A DNA stretch of 64,000 nt from Sphingomicrobium clamense (GTDB lineage: Bacteria; Pseudomonadota; Alphaproteobacteria; Sphingomonadales; Sphingomonadaceae): positions 1,100,001 to 1,164,000 of the forward strand of contig NZ_JAHVAH010000001.1 in NCBI RefSeq assembly GCF_019264355.1, in the 5' to 3' direction. Position numbers and translations under genes: made by a program. Position 1 is the stretch's first letter; each line of letters starts with the position of its first letter. Shown here piece by piece: positions 45,051 to 55,062 of this stretch. The notes beneath the pieces were generated by a model. The model was given only the letters and a program-made list of their open reading frames with translations, made no database searches and was not told the DNA's origin.

Positions 45051-46319
45051 TTACGCAGCTTCGGCCTTGGGCTTGGACAGCATCGACTTGATGCCGCTGA
45101 GCATCGACTTGCTGCTGCCGCCCGGCGCATCGGCCAGCGCTTCTTCCTCGTCGCTGGCATGGCTGAGCACCATGTTCGACAGGGTGGCGAAGGGCTGCGC
45201 GATCTTGCCGGTGGCGATTTCCGCCAGCGGTTTGCCGAGCTTGGCGGCCTGCGCGGTGGTCTTGGGATCGAGCGGGAAGACGATGTCCACGCCGCGTTCG
45301 ATCGACTGCTCGAAATCCTTCTTGGAGATTTCGAGCGCACCACCACCGGGCACCTTGTTGGCGACCACGATGACCTTGGTCTGCGGCGCGTTCGACTTGA
45401 GCCAGGCGAGGACACGGATGGTGTCACGCGTGGCGGCAAGCGTCAGCTCGCTGACGACCACCGCGACATGGGCATCATGCACCATGTGCGGATAGTTGAT
45501 CAGCATGTTGCGCGGCAGGTCCATGACGCACGATTCGAAGGCATTCTTCATCTCTTCCTGGAGCTGGAAGAAGGCCGTTCCATCGGTCATCATCGGCTGG
45601 TTGATCGGCGCTTCGGCCGAGAGCACCGAAAGACGCTCGTTGGCGCGAACCATGGCGCGTTCGATGAACAGGCCGTCGATACGCGACGGGTTCTCGATCG
45701 CGTCGGTCAGACCGCGACCCGGTTCGAGATCGAGGCTGAGCGCCCCGGTACCGAAGTGGATGTCGAGGTCGAGCAACGCAGTCGAGCGATGCGCTTTTTC
45801 ACCGAACATCCACGCCATGCTGGTAGCCAGCGTCGAGGCGCCGACACCACCGCGCACACCGATGACCGCGGTCATGATGTGGGGCTTTTCCTGCTGCGCT
45901 TCAGCGCGCGGACCCGACAGCATGGCCTGGGCCTGCGCGAAAACGTCGCGCACCTGGTCGACCGTGAACGGCTTGACCAGATAATCGTGGATGCCGCTTG
46001 CGACGAGGTCGCGATAGAGGCGGACGTCATTGACCTGGCCGGCGGCGATCACGATCGTGCCCGGCTCGCAGACCTCTGCGAGGCCATTGATGTCGGTCAG
46101 CGGATCTGCGCTTTCGGACAGGTCGATGAACAGCACGTTCGGGCTGGCCGAGACCGACAGGGACTGGACCGCATTGCGCAGGCCGCCCTTGTTCACTTTC
46201 TCGGCAGACCAGCCATATTCGACCGCGACGGGACCGATCAGGTCTGCGGTTTCGTCGTCACAAACGAATGCGGTGAACGGCTCGCGAAGGCCCGCACGGG
46301 CTTGGAAAGGCGCGTTCAT
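45051..46319 (-). CDS. cpaE: Tad pilus assembly ATPase-like localiser CpaE/TadZ
   Basis: A 422-residue protein with an N-terminal receiver-like domain (FVCDDETADLIGPVA, VLFIDLSESADPL) and a C-terminal MinD/ParA-like ATPase domain. The Walker A is degenerate (GVRGGVGASTLA, lacking the usual GK lysine), as is usual in this family. CpaE places the pilus machine at the cell pole. It is one base away from cpaD upstream and comes before tadB. Confidence 0.93.
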   Translation of the reverse strand: MNAPFQARAGLREPFTAFVCDDETADLIGPVAVEYGWSAEKVNKGGLRNAVQSLSVSASPNVLFIDLSESADPLTDINGLAEVCEPGTIVIAAGQVNDVRLYRDLVASGIHDYLVKPFTVDQVRDVFAQAQAMLSGPRAEAQQEKPHIMTAVIGVRGGVGASTLATSMAWMFGEKAHRSTALLDLDIHFGTGALSLDLEPGRGLTDAIENPSRIDGLFIERAMVRANERLSVLSAEAPINQPMMTDGTAFFQLQEEMKNAFESCVMDLPRNMLINYPHMVHDAHVAVVVSELTLAATRDTIRVLAWLKSNAPQTKVIVVANKVPGGGALEISKKDFEQSIERGVDIVFPLDPKTTAQAAKLGKPLAEIATGKIAQPFATLSNMVLSHASDEEEALADAPGGSSKSMLSGIKSMLSKPKAEAA

Positions 46320-46320
46320 G

Positions 46321-46953
46321 TTATTCTCCCTCGCTGGTCGAGATTTCCATCAGCCCGCCTTCACCGGTCAGCGGCTGTTCGCGATAGCTGCGAACGGCGC
46401 GGGCCGAGGTGCGGGCGTCGACGGTGGCGGCACCCGGGCGACCGTGAACCAGGTCTTCCGGATTGGCGATCATGGCCGCCAGGTTGCCGTTTACCGCGCA
46501 ACCGAAGTTGGGCATGGACTCGTTGGCCGGGTTGCCGTGGCTCTCACCTTCCCAGGCAGGGCAGGTAGGCATGCTGGCATGCGCACGGGTCACGACCACG
46601 CGGGCCATGCCAGGCTCGATCGATCCCTGCGTCACCGGCGCGCCGTCGGCCAGAAGAAGGCCGTAGCGACCCGCCAGGCGGGCAACGTCGTTGCGTGCAT
46701 AGGCCGCGTTGGCACCGTCGATATAAACTCGGTCACCGTAGCGCAGGCCGAGCGATCCGAACCAGGCGTCGAGCGCCTGCATGCCGGACGCCGGGACACC
46801 CGAGGCCGAAGCCGGGATATCGTAGGCGAAGTTCTGGCGCTCCACGACGGGGACGTGCACCGGCGCGAGGCCGCGACGATCGTCGGACGGATAGCCGGTC
46901 GAGCAGGCCGCGGTGCCGCAAGCGACCAGCAGAAGGGCGATGGTCTTTTTCAT
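46321..46953 (-). CDS. cpaD: Tad pilus assembly lipoprotein CpaD
   Basis: A 210-residue outer-membrane lipoprotein with lipobox LLVACGTAAC (lipidation at the second cysteine probable). The mature part has the CpaD pattern, with VVVTRAHASMPTCPAW, NPANESMPNFGCAVNGNLAAMIANPEDLV and the conserved Cys pair. It is thought to help the secretin. ATG 46953 gives the signal; the longer frame reaches into cpaC and is not real. Confidence 0.9.
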   Translation of the reverse strand: MKKTIALLLVACGTAACSTGYPSDDRRGLAPVHVPVVERQNFAYDIPASASGVPASGMQALDAWFGSLGLRYGDRVYIDGANAAYARNDVARLAGRYGLLLADGAPVTQGSIEPGMARVVVTRAHASMPTCPAWEGESHGNPANESMPNFGCAVNGNLAAMIANPEDLVHGRPGAATVDARTSARAVRSYREQPLTGEGGLMEISTSEGE

Positions 46954-46975
46954 GTTTTCTCTCCCAATCCGCCAG

Positions 46976-48418
46976 TTACATCGAGAAGCCAGGCTGCGCG
47001 GCACCGGCGTCGCTCGAAACACCCGGGCTGGCCGGGGCTTCGTTGACGACGGCATTGCCGTTGGCCGAAGGCTGGTTGGTGCCGTCATAGGTCGAGCCGA
47101 GGAGATAGCGATCGGCATCATAGGGTGCGCGATAGCCATCGACCGGAGTGGCGAGCTGGGTCGAGACCGGCTTCACCAGATACGGCGTGACGACAATGAC
47201 GAGTTCGGTTTCGTTGCGACGATAGCTGGTCGAACGGAACAGCGAACCGATGATCGGGATGTCGCCGAGGAACGGCGCTTTCTCGATATTGTTCGTGCCC
47301 GTGTTGCGCAGCAGGCCGGCAATCATGAAGCTCTGCCCCGAGCCCATTTCGACCGTGGTTTCGGCACGGCGAGTGGTGAGGGCGGGAACGTCGAAGCCGT
47401 TAAGACGGATCGACCCTTCGGTCGACAGTTCCGACACTTCCGGCGCGACACGCATCGAGATGCGACCATCGGCAAGGACGTACGGCGTGAAAGCGAGGCC
47501 GACACCATATTCCTTATACTCGATCGCAACGTTGCCGAGCGACTGGCTGACCGGGATCGGGAATTCACCACCGGCCAGGAAGCTGGCGGTTTCACCCGAT
47601 AGCGCGGACAGGTTGGGTTCGGCGAGCGTGGTCACGAGACCGTCGGTCTCCGCAAGGTCGAGCGAACCCAGGATGTCGAGCCCGAACAGGCTGGTCAGTC
47701 CCGAGAAGGTCGTACCGATCGGCGAGCGAACGACGTTGCCGACGCCTCCGGTCAGTTCGGCGGAACCCTGACCGATCCCGAAGATGAAATCACCCCCGGT
47801 CGGATCGTCGACGTCGAGGTTCATTCCCATCGACTTGAGCATCGTGCGGTTGATCTCGGCGATGCGAACCTTGAGCAGCACCTGCAGCGGGGTTGCCATC
47901 TGCAGGCGGCTGACGACCTGGGTGCCTTCACCGACATAGGCCTGGACGAGGCGCTCGGCCTCCTCGGCATCGTCGGGATCGGCAACCGTGCCGGTCAGCA
48001 GCATCAGGTTGTTCATCGGCGTCGCCTGGATGTTGGCTTCGGGCATGGCGAGGCGGAGCATTTCTGCAACTGACCCGACATTGTTGCCGACGCGAACATT
48101 GGCGGCGTAGACGACGTTGCCGCTGGGCCCCGTCGCGTAGATGGTGGTCTCACCCGCGGCCTTGCCGAATATGTAGAGCTGGCGGTTCGAACGCACCTGA
48201 ACATCGGCGATGCCCGGGTTGGCGACGAACAGGTCGCTCATGCTGCCCGGCAGCTGCACCAGCGTACCGGTGTTGGCCGAGATATTCAGCGTTTCGGAAG
48301 GCTGGACGGCACCCGACTGGGCGGCGGCCGGCGCGGCGAAGCCGACGGGGGCCATGGCGACCGCGATGGCGGCAAGCCCGGCGCCCAGCAGGCGTTTATG
48401 TGCTTTGAGTTTCGTCAT
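46976..48418 (-). CDS. cpaC: Tad pilus secretin CpaC
   Basis: A 480-residue outer-membrane channel protein with a signal peptide (GLAAIAVAMAPVGFAAPAAAQS). An N-terminal pilus-assembly domain (ETLNISANTGTLVQLPGSMS, IADVQVRSNRQLYIFGKAAG) precedes the secretin domain (LLKVRIAEINRT, LAEPNLSALSGETASFLAGGEFP, MIAGLLRNTG). It forms the ring through which the pilus leaves the cell. It lies one base from cpaB and 22 from cpaD. Confidence 0.95.
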   Translation of the reverse strand: MTKLKAHKRLLGAGLAAIAVAMAPVGFAAPAAAQSGAVQPSETLNISANTGTLVQLPGSMSDLFVANPGIADVQVRSNRQLYIFGKAAGETTIYATGPSGNVVYAANVRVGNNVGSVAEMLRLAMPEANIQATPMNNLMLLTGTVADPDDAEEAERLVQAYVGEGTQVVSRLQMATPLQVLLKVRIAEINRTMLKSMGMNLDVDDPTGGDFIFGIGQGSAELTGGVGNVVRSPIGTTFSGLTSLFGLDILGSLDLAETDGLVTTLAEPNLSALSGETASFLAGGEFPIPVSQSLGNVAIEYKEYGVGLAFTPYVLADGRISMRVAPEVSELSTEGSIRLNGFDVPALTTRRAETTVEMGSGQSFMIAGLLRNTGTNNIEKAPFLGDIPIIGSLFRSTSYRRNETELVIVVTPYLVKPVSTQLATPVDGYRAPYDADRYLLGSTYDGTNQPSANGNAVVNEAPASPGVSSDAGAAQPGFSM

Positions 48419-48419
48419 C

Positions 48420-49430
48420 TTAGCGTGCTCCCACGGGAACGACGGTCACGGCATTGCCGCGAGCGACACGAACGGACGGACCGGCCGACACATAGCCACC
48501 AGCCGGCGCGGCAGGCGCGCTGGGCTGGGCGTTCGACGAGCCACCGCTACCCTGCGACGGGATTGAGCTGCGCTGGAAGCGCGAGACCTGGCCGCCGGTG
48601 GTGTAGGTGATGTCGGTGTCGATCGGCTTGTTGGCGACGGCGAGAAGCAGCTTGCGCTCTTCGCCGGGCGTTGCATCCTCGGGCACTTCCACTTCGCCAC
48701 TGGCGATGGCGCGCTCGAGTTCGGCAGTGTTGTCAACAAGCGCGCGAAGCGACAGGCTGAGCTGGCCGATGGTCTGTGCAACGGCAACCTTTTCCGCAAT
48801 CTTGGGAGTGGCTTCGACGGTGACGGTCGAGAAGGTCTTCACTTCGACCTGGCCGTCCTCGTTCTTGTCCGTGATCCGCTGGTCGGTGGCCAGCACGCGT
48901 AGGTTGCGCACGATGGTTTCCGATGCCTTGAGCGAGGGACCGTCACCCGAAACTTCCTGCGTGAGCACGAGGTCGACGCGGTCGCCCGGGAAGATGAAGC
49001 CCGCAACACCCGAAGTGTTCGAGACCGGGATCGTCACGGCGCGCATGCCCGGGCCGAGCGCCGCGGCAAGGAAGCCACGATCTTCGGGACCTACGAGCGA
49101 ACCGCGCGTGATCGGCTGGCCCGCCGCAATGGCAGTGCGCACTACCGTACCGTAGAGGGCGGTCGGATCGCTGTCCTCCTCGTCTTCGGTATAGTAGGTG
49201 CCGTCCAGCAATTCCTTCGGCCATGCCTGGAAGACCAGGTCATCGGCTTCGATGATGGTGCCCACCGGAAGCGGTTTGCGTGCGATCAGCACTTCGGGCC
49301 CGGCCGGGACGACCGGCGCTGCCTGTGCCTGGTTCGCACCCGAACCGGAGAACATGTTCTTGGCCATGATCGCCGTGACGACCGCGATGACCAGCGCTCC
49401 AACGAGCAGGATCAGTTTTTTTCCATTCAT
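48420..49430 (-). CDS. cpaB: Tad pilus assembly protein CpaB (SAF domain)
   Basis: A 336-residue periplasmic protein anchored by one N-terminal helix (LILLVGALVIAVVTAIMA). It has an SAF domain (VLIARKPLPVGTIIEADDLVFQAWP) and the RcpC-like part (GMRAVTIPVSNTSGVAGFIFPGDRVDLVLT). RcpC/CpaB is needed for pilus biogenesis, perhaps at the secretin. The C-terminal ~60 residues are Ser/Pro/Ala rich and probably unstructured. It lies 45 nt after cpaA. Confidence 0.94.
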   Translation of the reverse strand: MNGKKLILLVGALVIAVVTAIMAKNMFSGSGANQAQAAPVVPAGPEVLIARKPLPVGTIIEADDLVFQAWPKELLDGTYYTEDEEDSDPTALYGTVVRTAIAAGQPITRGSLVGPEDRGFLAAALGPGMRAVTIPVSNTSGVAGFIFPGDRVDLVLTQEVSGDGPSLKASETIVRNLRVLATDQRITDKNEDGQVEVKTFSTVTVEATPKIAEKVAVAQTIGQLSLSLRALVDNTAELERAIASGEVEVPEDATPGEERKLLLAVANKPIDTDITYTTGGQVSRFQRSSIPSQGSGGSSNAQPSAPAAPAGGYVSAGPSVRVARGNAVTVVPVGAR

Positions 49431-49475
49431 GGCGATTTCGCCTCCCCAAAGGGTCCCCTCAACTGTGCCTAGTGA

Positions 49476-49946
49476 TCAGGCAAAATGGTTAAGAAAGCGT
49501 TGGGCGACATTCCACAGCCCGCCCACTGCAATCGCGACCCCGTACGGGATCTTCGGATCGCCCGGTTTTCCGCGAATTTTACGAAGGATGATGGCGCCGA
49601 TCGTGACCAGACCGCCGGCCAGCGCCATGACGACGATGAAGCGCAATGTCTCGCCCGGCGTAAACCAAAGCGCGATCGCGGCGGCCAGTTTGACGTCTCC
49701 GCCGCCCATCATCCCGAAGCGATAGAGCAGCGCGAGACCGCCGAACACGGCGCCTGCGACGACGAGTCGAATCAGCATGTCGCTCAGCGCCACCGCGTCG
49801 ACGATCCACCACAGCGGGGCGAGGGCCGCGACTACCAGCACCAGCCGGTTGCGGATCAGGTAGGTCTGCACGTCGCGCACGGCCGCGTAGATGAGCAGCA
49901 ATGCGTGCGCGCCGAGCAGCAACAGGGTGAAAGTGTCGTCAATCAT
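49476..49946 (-). CDS. cpaA: Prepilin peptidase CpaA/TadV
   Basis: A 156-residue inner-membrane aspartyl protease that cuts prepilins. The two catalytic aspartates are in AVRDVQTYLIRNRL and in the GxGD motif FGMMGGGDVKLAAA. There are about four to five membrane helices. ATG 49946 agrees with the family start; the frame upstream is open but not conserved. It is the first gene of the Tad cluster, yet no flp pilin gene precedes it, only a divergent FAD enzyme. Confidence 0.93.
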   Translation of the reverse strand: MIDDTFTLLLLGAHALLLIYAAVRDVQTYLIRNRLVLVVAALAPLWWIVDAVALSDMLIRLVVAGAVFGGLALLYRFGMMGGGDVKLAAAIALWFTPGETLRFIVVMALAGGLVTIGAIILRKIRGKPGDPKIPYGVAIAVGGLWNVAQRFLNHFA

Positions 49947-49997
49947 GACCGAGCGGTCTAGACGCGGCGCCTTGAGAAACCGTAACCAGCCCAGCCG

Positions 49998-51101
49998 ATG
50001 AGTGAGTTTCCGGACAGAATCGCGATCGTAGGCGCCGGTATCGCTGGTGCGAGCGTTGGCGCGCGGCTGGCAGCGGCGGGCGCGAACGTCGTGCTGCTCG
50101 AGGCCGAGTCGCAGCCGGGAATGCATGCGACGGGGCGCTCGGCCGCGTTCTGGCAAGCGAGCCTGGGCGGCGACACGCCCGAACGGCAGCTAAGCCTGGC
50201 GTCCAAGCCGATGTTCGATGCGCGCTGGCCGGGGAGCGAGGTGCCGTTGCTGCGCAAGCGCGGGGCGATCCACCTGACCGGGCCGTGCGGCGAGGAGTTC
50301 CCCGCGCCGGGGGATTTGGCGGGCGAGGATGTGCCGGTGCGGCTCGATCGGGCAGCGCTCGATGCCCGGATCGAGGGGCTACGCGACCATTGGTCGGGCG
50401 GCTGGTGGGAAGCCAGCTGTTCGGACATCGATGTCGCGGCCTTCCACGCGGCGTGCCTTGCGGCGGTCCGGCGGCACGGGGGCGAGATCGTCACCGATGA
50501 CGAGTTGGAGAGCGCAACGCGTCTGGACGGTCGCTGGGTGATCGAGGCAGGCGGGCGCAGGATCGAGGCGTCGGTGCTGGTCAACGCCGCGGGCGCCTGG
50601 GGCGATGTGGTGGCCGAGCGGGCAGGGGTGAAGCCGATGGGGCTGGTGCCCAAGCGGCGCACAGTGGCTCAATTGCGCGTCGGCAAAAGCGGATTGCGCG
50701 ACACGCCCTTCGTCACCGACCTGCACGCCAGCTTTTACTTCAAGGGCGAGGGCGACGATACGGTGTGGGTCTGCCCGCTCGACGAAAGCGAGAGCCCTCC
50801 CTGCGACAGCGCACCTGAAGAGATTGACGTCGCGACGGCGGTCGATCGGTTCGAGAAAGCGATCGATTGGCCGGTCGAAGCGGTGGAGCGCAAGTGGGCA
50901 GGGCTGCGGACCTTTGCGCCCGACGGGCGGATGAAATTCGGGTTCGACGAAGAAGCGGACGGTTTCTTCTGGTGCGTGGGGCAGGGCGGCATGGGGATCC
51001 AGACCGCTCCGGCCTACTCGCTGCTTTGTGCGAACTTGATCCTCAAACAGCCGCTCGATGACGCGCTGGAGGGCATTTCGGCGGAGAATTTCGCGCCCTA
51101 G
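49998..51101 (+). CDS. FAD-dependent oxidoreductase (DAO family), cytosolic
   Basis: A 367-residue protein beginning with the FAD Rossmann motif ([22 protein letters not shown], then VLLEAE). The [17 protein letters not shown] segment and the late [22 protein letters not shown] are typical of D-amino-acid dehydrogenase/glycerol-3-phosphate-oxidase-like enzymes. No signal peptide. The substrate is unknown; amino acids or amines are usual for the family. Its stop overlaps rnhA by CTAG. Confidence 0.9.
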   Translation: MSEFPDRIAIVGAGIAGASVGARLAAAGANVVLLEAESQPGMHATGRSAAFWQASLGGDTPERQLSLASKPMFDARWPGSEVPLLRKRGAIHLTGPCGEEFPAPGDLAGEDVPVRLDRAALDARIEGLRDHWSGGWWEASCSDIDVAAFHAACLAAVRRHGGEIVTDDELESATRLDGRWVIEAGGRRIEASVLVNAAGAWGDVVAERAGVKPMGLVPKRRTVAQLRVGKSGLRDTPFVTDLHASFYFKGEGDDTVWVCPLDESESPPCDSAPEEIDVATAVDRFEKAIDWPVEAVERKWAGLRTFAPDGRMKFGFDEEADGFFWCVGQGGMGIQTAPAYSLLCANLILKQPLDDALEGISAENFAP

Positions 51102-51544
51102 TCGGCGGCCCAATTCTTGGCTTGCGCGGTGGCGAGCTCGTCGGCGCGTTCGTTCTCCGGATGACCGGCGTGGCCCTTTACCCAATGCCAGGTGACGTGG
51201 TGGCGGGCAGCGGCTTCCTCGAGCGCCATCCACAGGTCGGCATTCTTGACCGGTTTCTTGGCGGCATTTTTCCAGCCATTCTTCTTCCAGCCGTGGATCC
51301 ACTTGGTGATCCCGTCGCGGACGTAGACCGAATCGGTGGTGACTTCGACCGTGCAGGGGCGTTTGAGCGCGTTCAGCGCCTCGATCGCCGCCATCAGCTC
51401 CATGCGGTTGTTGGTCGTCTCGATATCGCCGCCCGAGAGCTCGCGTTCCTCACCGTTCCAGCGGAGCACGGCACCCCAGCCGCCGGGGCCGGGATTGCCC
51501 TTGCACGAGCCGTCGGTGAAAATCTCGACCTTGTCCCCCTGCAT
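51098..51544 (-). CDS. rnhA: Ribonuclease HI
   Basis: A 148-residue enzyme that removes RNA from RNA-DNA hybrids. The four acidic active-site residues are visible: Asp in [17 protein letters not shown], Glu in [13 protein letters not shown], Asp in TTDSVYV, and the last Asp in [11 protein letters not shown]; the basic handle HGWKKNGWK is present. ATG 51544 is chosen, 5 nt after ispH. In many alphaproteobacteria thrB lies between ispH and rnhA; here it does not. Confidence 0.97.
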   Translation of the reverse strand: MQGDKVEIFTDGSCKGNPGPGGWGAVLRWNGEERELSGGDIETTNNRMELMAAIEALNALKRPCTVEVTTDSVYVRDGITKWIHGWKKNGWKNAAKKPVKNADLWMALEEAAARHHVTWHWVKGHAGHPENERADELATAQAKNWAAD

Positions 51545-51549
51545 GCGGA

Positions 51550-52497
51550 TCAGGCGACCAGCTTGCGGGGAAGCTTGAAGATCATGCCTTCGGGCTCGTG
51601 CTCTGCTTCGCTCTCGTTGACGTTGAAGCGTTCGCCCAGCGCATCGATGACTTCGCGGACGAGGATTTCGGGTGCCGATGCGCCGGCGGTGACGCCGACC
51701 GATCGCGGCTGTCCCAGCCAATCCCAGTCGATGTCGCCCGCCCGTTCGATCAGGCGCGCAGGGATGCCCTTGCGCTCGGCGACTTCGGCAAGACGGCGGC
51801 TGTTGGAGCTGTTAGGCGCGCCGATGACCAGCATCCGGTCGCATCGTTCGCTGATCGCCTTGACTGCAGCCTGCCGGTTGGACGTGGCGTAGCAAATATC
51901 CTCGCTTTTGGGCTCCTGGATGCCCGGGAAACGCTCCTTGAGGACGGCGATGACGGCAGCTGTGTCATCGACCGACAAGGTGGTCTGGGTGAGGAATCCG
52001 GTCTTCTCAGGGTTAGCAATCTCGACCGCGCGAGCGTCTTCTTCGGTCTCGATCAGTGTCATCTTGCCTTCGGGCACCTGTCCGAAGGTGCCGATGACCT
52101 CGGGATGGCCTTCGTGACCGATGAAGAGGATCTGATAGCCCTTTTCGACCATGCGCTCGGCCTGGCGGTGGACCTTGCTGACCAGCGGGCAGGTCGCGTC
52201 GAGATAGTCGAGCCCGCGCACTTCGGCGGCATTGGGCACTGCCTTGGGCACGCCATGGGCGGAAAAAACCACGGGGCGACCGTCGGGCACCGAATCGAGT
52301 GTTTCGACGAACACGGCGCCCAGGCCGCGCAGCCGGTCGACGACAAAGCGGTTGTGGACGATCTCGTGGCGCACGTAGACGGGCGGGCCGTAGCGTTCGA
52401 GCGCCAGTTCGACGATCTTGATGGCGCGATCGACGCCGGCGCAGAAGCCGCGCGGCGCGGCGACGAGGACGTCGAGGGCAGGTTTGCTCGCATTCAT
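51550..52497 (-). CDS. ispH: 4-hydroxy-3-methylbut-2-enyl diphosphate reductase
   Basis: A 315-residue iron-sulphur enzyme that makes IPP and DMAPP, the last step of the MEP isoprenoid pathway. Three cluster cysteines are in [25 protein letters not shown] and the [17 protein letters not shown] SERCDRM segment region; the HEGHPEV and TQTTLSVDD motifs are diagnostic. ATG 52497 is chosen over the longer frame, which reads through the divergent lipoprotein leader. It forms a unit with rnhA. Confidence 0.97.
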   Translation of the reverse strand: MNASKPALDVLVAAPRGFCAGVDRAIKIVELALERYGPPVYVRHEIVHNRFVVDRLRGLGAVFVETLDSVPDGRPVVFSAHGVPKAVPNAAEVRGLDYLDATCPLVSKVHRQAERMVEKGYQILFIGHEGHPEVIGTFGQVPEGKMTLIETEEDARAVEIANPEKTGFLTQTTLSVDDTAAVIAVLKERFPGIQEPKSEDICYATSNRQAAVKAISERCDRMLVIGAPNSSNSRRLAEVAERKGIPARLIERAGDIDWDWLGQPRSVGVTAGASAPEILVREVIDALGERFNVNESEAEHEPEGMIFKLPRKLVA

Positions 52498-52560
52498 GAA
52501 AGCCCATGTAGGACTTCTCTTGCAGGGTTGAAACCCGCTTCCTATGGAAAGGCGACAACG

Positions 52561-53217
52561 ATGAGACCTGAAGGAACACGCCACGTGAAGAACGCCATCC
52601 TGCCGCTTGCAACGATCCTGGCGCTGAGTGCCTGCAGCACGGGCGGCCAGCTCGACAGTCTTGGCGGGGTCTATTCGGAACGTTCGCTCTGCCCGCAGCT
52701 GGGCATTCCCGCCGGCACCGGCGATGTCACCTTGTTCCACCCGGGCGGGGTTGCGGCCGACTATCTCGATGTCACCGCGACGATCACGAACCTCCGGTCG
52801 GAATGTTATGAAAGCGGTGGCCAGCTCATCTCGGTCGCGACCTATGACGTGGTGGCACAGCGCCGCGCCGCGGGCCCGCCGCGTGCAGTGAGCCTGCCGG
52901 TCTATAATGTCGCGATGCAAGGCGGGAGCAATGTCGTCGCCAAGCGTGTGGCGCCGGTGACCGTGAATTTCGAGAATGGCCAGTTGATGGGCCAAGCCAC
53001 CGGAACGGCGACGATCCGCGTCGATCGGGCGGCGGTGACCCTGCCGGACAATGTCCGCGCCGAGCTGACTCGCAAGCGCAAGGCCGGCGAAGTCGATGCC
53101 GCGATCGACCCGCTGACCGTCCCCGCGATTCGCGATGCGGTGAGCCGCGCGACGTTCGAGCATCTGGTCGGTTTCCAGCTGACGCAGGACCAGCTGCGCT
53201 ACAACGCGACGCGTTGA
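52561..53217 (+). CDS. Lipoprotein of unknown function
   Basis: A protein of about 218 residues with a lipoprotein signal ending LALSAC. The mature part starts [11 protein letters not shown] and contains beta-rich stretches ([37 protein letters not shown]) suggestive of an immunoglobulin-like fold, but no family is recognised. Two starts are possible: ATG 52561 after GGAAAGG, and GTG 52585 after AAGGA, the latter giving a shorter, more typical signal. It is divergent from ispH. Confidence 0.75.
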   Translation: MRPEGTRHVKNAILPLATILALSACSTGGQLDSLGGVYSERSLCPQLGIPAGTGDVTLFHPGGVAADYLDVTATITNLRSECYESGGQLISVATYDVVAQRRAAGPPRAVSLPVYNVAMQGGSNVVAKRVAPVTVNFENGQLMGQATGTATIRVDRAAVTLPDNVRAELTRKRKAGEVDAAIDPLTVPAIRDAVSRATFEHLVGFQLTQDQLRYNATR

Positions 53218-53333
53218 TCCGCGCACCAGCGCGAAATCTTCACCGCTTCGCCGCTTAGGCGATTGACGCCTTCAGGAGGGTGGGCCATGGCTGCGCCTGT
53301 CTTCGGCAGGGGGCGACTCCTGCCGGGGTGCCG

Positions 53334-53423
53334 CGCGGGAGAGTGTGCGCCTCAGAAAAGGGGTTCACCGCCGAAGGAGCAAGCCGCCCCCGGAATCTCT
53401 CAGGCTTCAGGACCGCGCGGGGC
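53334..53423 (+). promoter_or_regulatory. Glycine riboswitch, aptamer 1
   Basis: GCGCGGGAGAGTGTGCG, GCCGAAGGAGCAAGCC and GGAATCTCTCAGGCTTCAGG followed by ACCGCGCGGGGC match the conserved blocks of a glycine aptamer in order (GGAGAG, CCGAAGGNGCAA, AATCTCTCAGG, AGGAC). The GCGCGGG and CCGCGC ends close the P1 stem. A hairpin just before it (CGGCAGG at 53304-53310 with CCTGCCG at 53319-53325) is part of the leader. Confidence 0.9.
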
Positions 53424-53526
53424 CTGGACACTCTGGAAAGCGCTGTCCCCGAGGCGGCCACCGAAGGAGTAACCCCGTACGTCCCACCACGGGGGAAACT
53501 CTCAGGTCATCGCGACAGATGGGGGC
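53424..53526 (+). promoter_or_regulatory. Glycine riboswitch, aptamer 2
   Basis: CTGGACACTCTGGAAAG, ACCGAAGGAGTAACC and GAAACTCTCAGGTCATCGCGACAGATGGGGG repeat the same block order a few nucleotides after aptamer 1, the standard tandem arrangement. Binding of glycine by such tandem switches controls gcv operons, usually turning them on. The gcvT start is 47 nt further on. Confidence 0.92.
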
Positions 53527-53572
53527 CTTGATTACGCCAGCATGGTGCCGGCGCACGAATTGAGGACCGGCG

Positions 53573-54670
53573 ATGACGAAGAAACTACCCCTCGACCAGT
53601 GGCACCGCGACCAGGGCGCGCGCATGGTGCCCTTCGCCGGTTACGAGATGCCGGTGCAATATGAGGGGATCATCGCCGAACATCAGTGGGTGCGCGAGAA
53701 AGCGGGCCTTTTCGACGTCAGCCACATGGGCCAGCTTTCGGTCAAAGGCGAAAATGCCGCACAAGCGCTCGAAAGCCTGATGCCCGGCGACTTCCAGAAC
53801 CTTAAGGACGGTCGCGCGCGCTACTCGATGCTGCTCGACGAGAATGGCGGGATTATCGACGACCTGATCGTCACCAACGCGCATGAGAGCTTCCTGCTGG
53901 TCGTCAACGGCGCGACAAAGGACGGAGACATCGAGATTCTGAAGACCCGACTGCCCGCCGGCGTCGAGCTCCTGCATCACGAGGACCAAGCGTTGCTCGC
54001 GCTGCAGGGGCCGATGGCGGAGGAAGTGATGACGCGTCACATCCCGGGCGCCAAGGACCTGGCATTCATGCAGGCCGGGCTGACCGACTGGCGGGGCAGC
54101 TATCTTTGGATCAGCCGCACGGGCTATACCGGCGAAGACGGGTTCGAGGTCTCGATCCTCAACGACCGAGTGGAAGAATTTGCCGATGCCTTGGTCGCCG
54201 ACAAGCGGGTCAAGCCGATCGGGTTGGGCGCGCGCGACTCGCTTCGTCTCGAGGCCGGATTGCCGCTCTACGGGCATGATCTCGATACCGAGACGACGCC
54301 GGTGATGGCCGACCTGGGTTTTGCCATATCGAAACTTCGCCGCGAAGATGGTGGCTTTCCGGGGGGCAAACGCATTCTCGATGAGCTGGAAAACGGCCCC
54401 GCCGTCAAACGCGCCGGTTTCCTCGTCGAAGGGCGCCAGCCGGTTCGCGAAGGCGCGAAGCTACTCGACGGTGAGGGCAATCTCGTCGGCAAGATTACCA
54501 GTGGCGGCTTCTCGCCGACGCTCGAGCGGCCCATCGCCATGGGCTATCTCGCCACGCACCTGACCGACGAGGGCACAGGCGTGAAGGCGGAACAGCGCGG
54601 CAAGCTGTTCGACCTGACCGTGACGCCGATGCCGTTCGTGCCGCATCGCTATCATCGCAAGAAGAAATAA
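53573..54670 (+). CDS. gcvT: Glycine cleavage system T protein (aminomethyltransferase)
   Basis: A 365-residue enzyme that moves the methylene group of glycine from lipoyl-GcvH to tetrahydrofolate and releases ammonia. Markers: [57 protein letters not shown] and [19 protein letters not shown]. It is the first gene behind the tandem glycine riboswitch, with GAGGACC upstream of ATG 53573. GcvH follows after 20 nt. Confidence 0.98.
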   Translation: MTKKLPLDQWHRDQGARMVPFAGYEMPVQYEGIIAEHQWVREKAGLFDVSHMGQLSVKGENAAQALESLMPGDFQNLKDGRARYSMLLDENGGIIDDLIVTNAHESFLLVVNGATKDGDIEILKTRLPAGVELLHHEDQALLALQGPMAEEVMTRHIPGAKDLAFMQAGLTDWRGSYLWISRTGYTGEDGFEVSILNDRVEEFADALVADKRVKPIGLGARDSLRLEAGLPLYGHDLDTETTPVMADLGFAISKLRREDGGFPGGKRILDELENGPAVKRAGFLVEGRQPVREGAKLLDGEGNLVGKITSGGFSPTLERPIAMGYLATHLTDEGTGVKAEQRGKLFDLTVTPMPFVPHRYHRKKK

Positions 54671-54690
54671 GGCCAACAGGGAGGCTGAAC

Positions 54691-55062
54691 ATGACCACCT
54701 ATTATTCCGAAGACCATGAGTGGGTGCGGGTGGACGGCGATGCCGCCACCGTGGGCATCACCAAGCACGCCGCCGACGCGCTGGGCGACATCGTCTTCGC
54801 CGAAGCGCCCGAAGCGGGCCGCAGCCTATCGAAGGGCGACGACGCGGCGGTGGTGGAGTCGGTCAAGGCCGCCTCCGACGTCTATGCCCCGGTCGATGGC
54901 GAGGTCACCGAGGGGAATGACGCGATCGCCGACAATCCCGGGCTGATCAACGAGGACCCGGAGGGCGAAGGCTGGTTCTTCAAGATGACCCTGTCGGACA
55001 AGTCGCAGCTCGACGGGTTGATGAACGAGGACGCCTACAAGGCGCACTGCGAGAGTCTCTAG
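54691..55062 (+). CDS. gcvH: Glycine cleavage system H protein (lipoyl carrier)
   Basis: A 123-residue shuttle protein. The lipoylated lysine is in VESVKAASD (residue 59), and the start [14 protein letters not shown] is the family hallmark. It carries the aminomethyl group between GcvP and GcvT; it is lipoylated by the LipB pathway (lipB at 23853). AGGGAGG precedes the ATG. The stop overlaps the next start by one base (TAGTG). Confidence 0.98.
   Translation: MTTYYSEDHEWVRVDGDAATVGITKHAADALGDIVFAEAPEAGRSLSKGDDAAVVESVKAASDVYAPVDGEVTEGNDAIADNPGLINEDPEGEGWFFKMTLSDKSQLDGLMNEDAYKAHCESL

Noticed and set aside
51598..53217. A 539-codon plus-strand frame spanning ispH and the lipoprotein gene
   Set aside because: Its first two thirds are antisense to ispH, which has all its motifs. 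Only the last ~218 codons, beginning with a lipoprotein signal, are a real gene.
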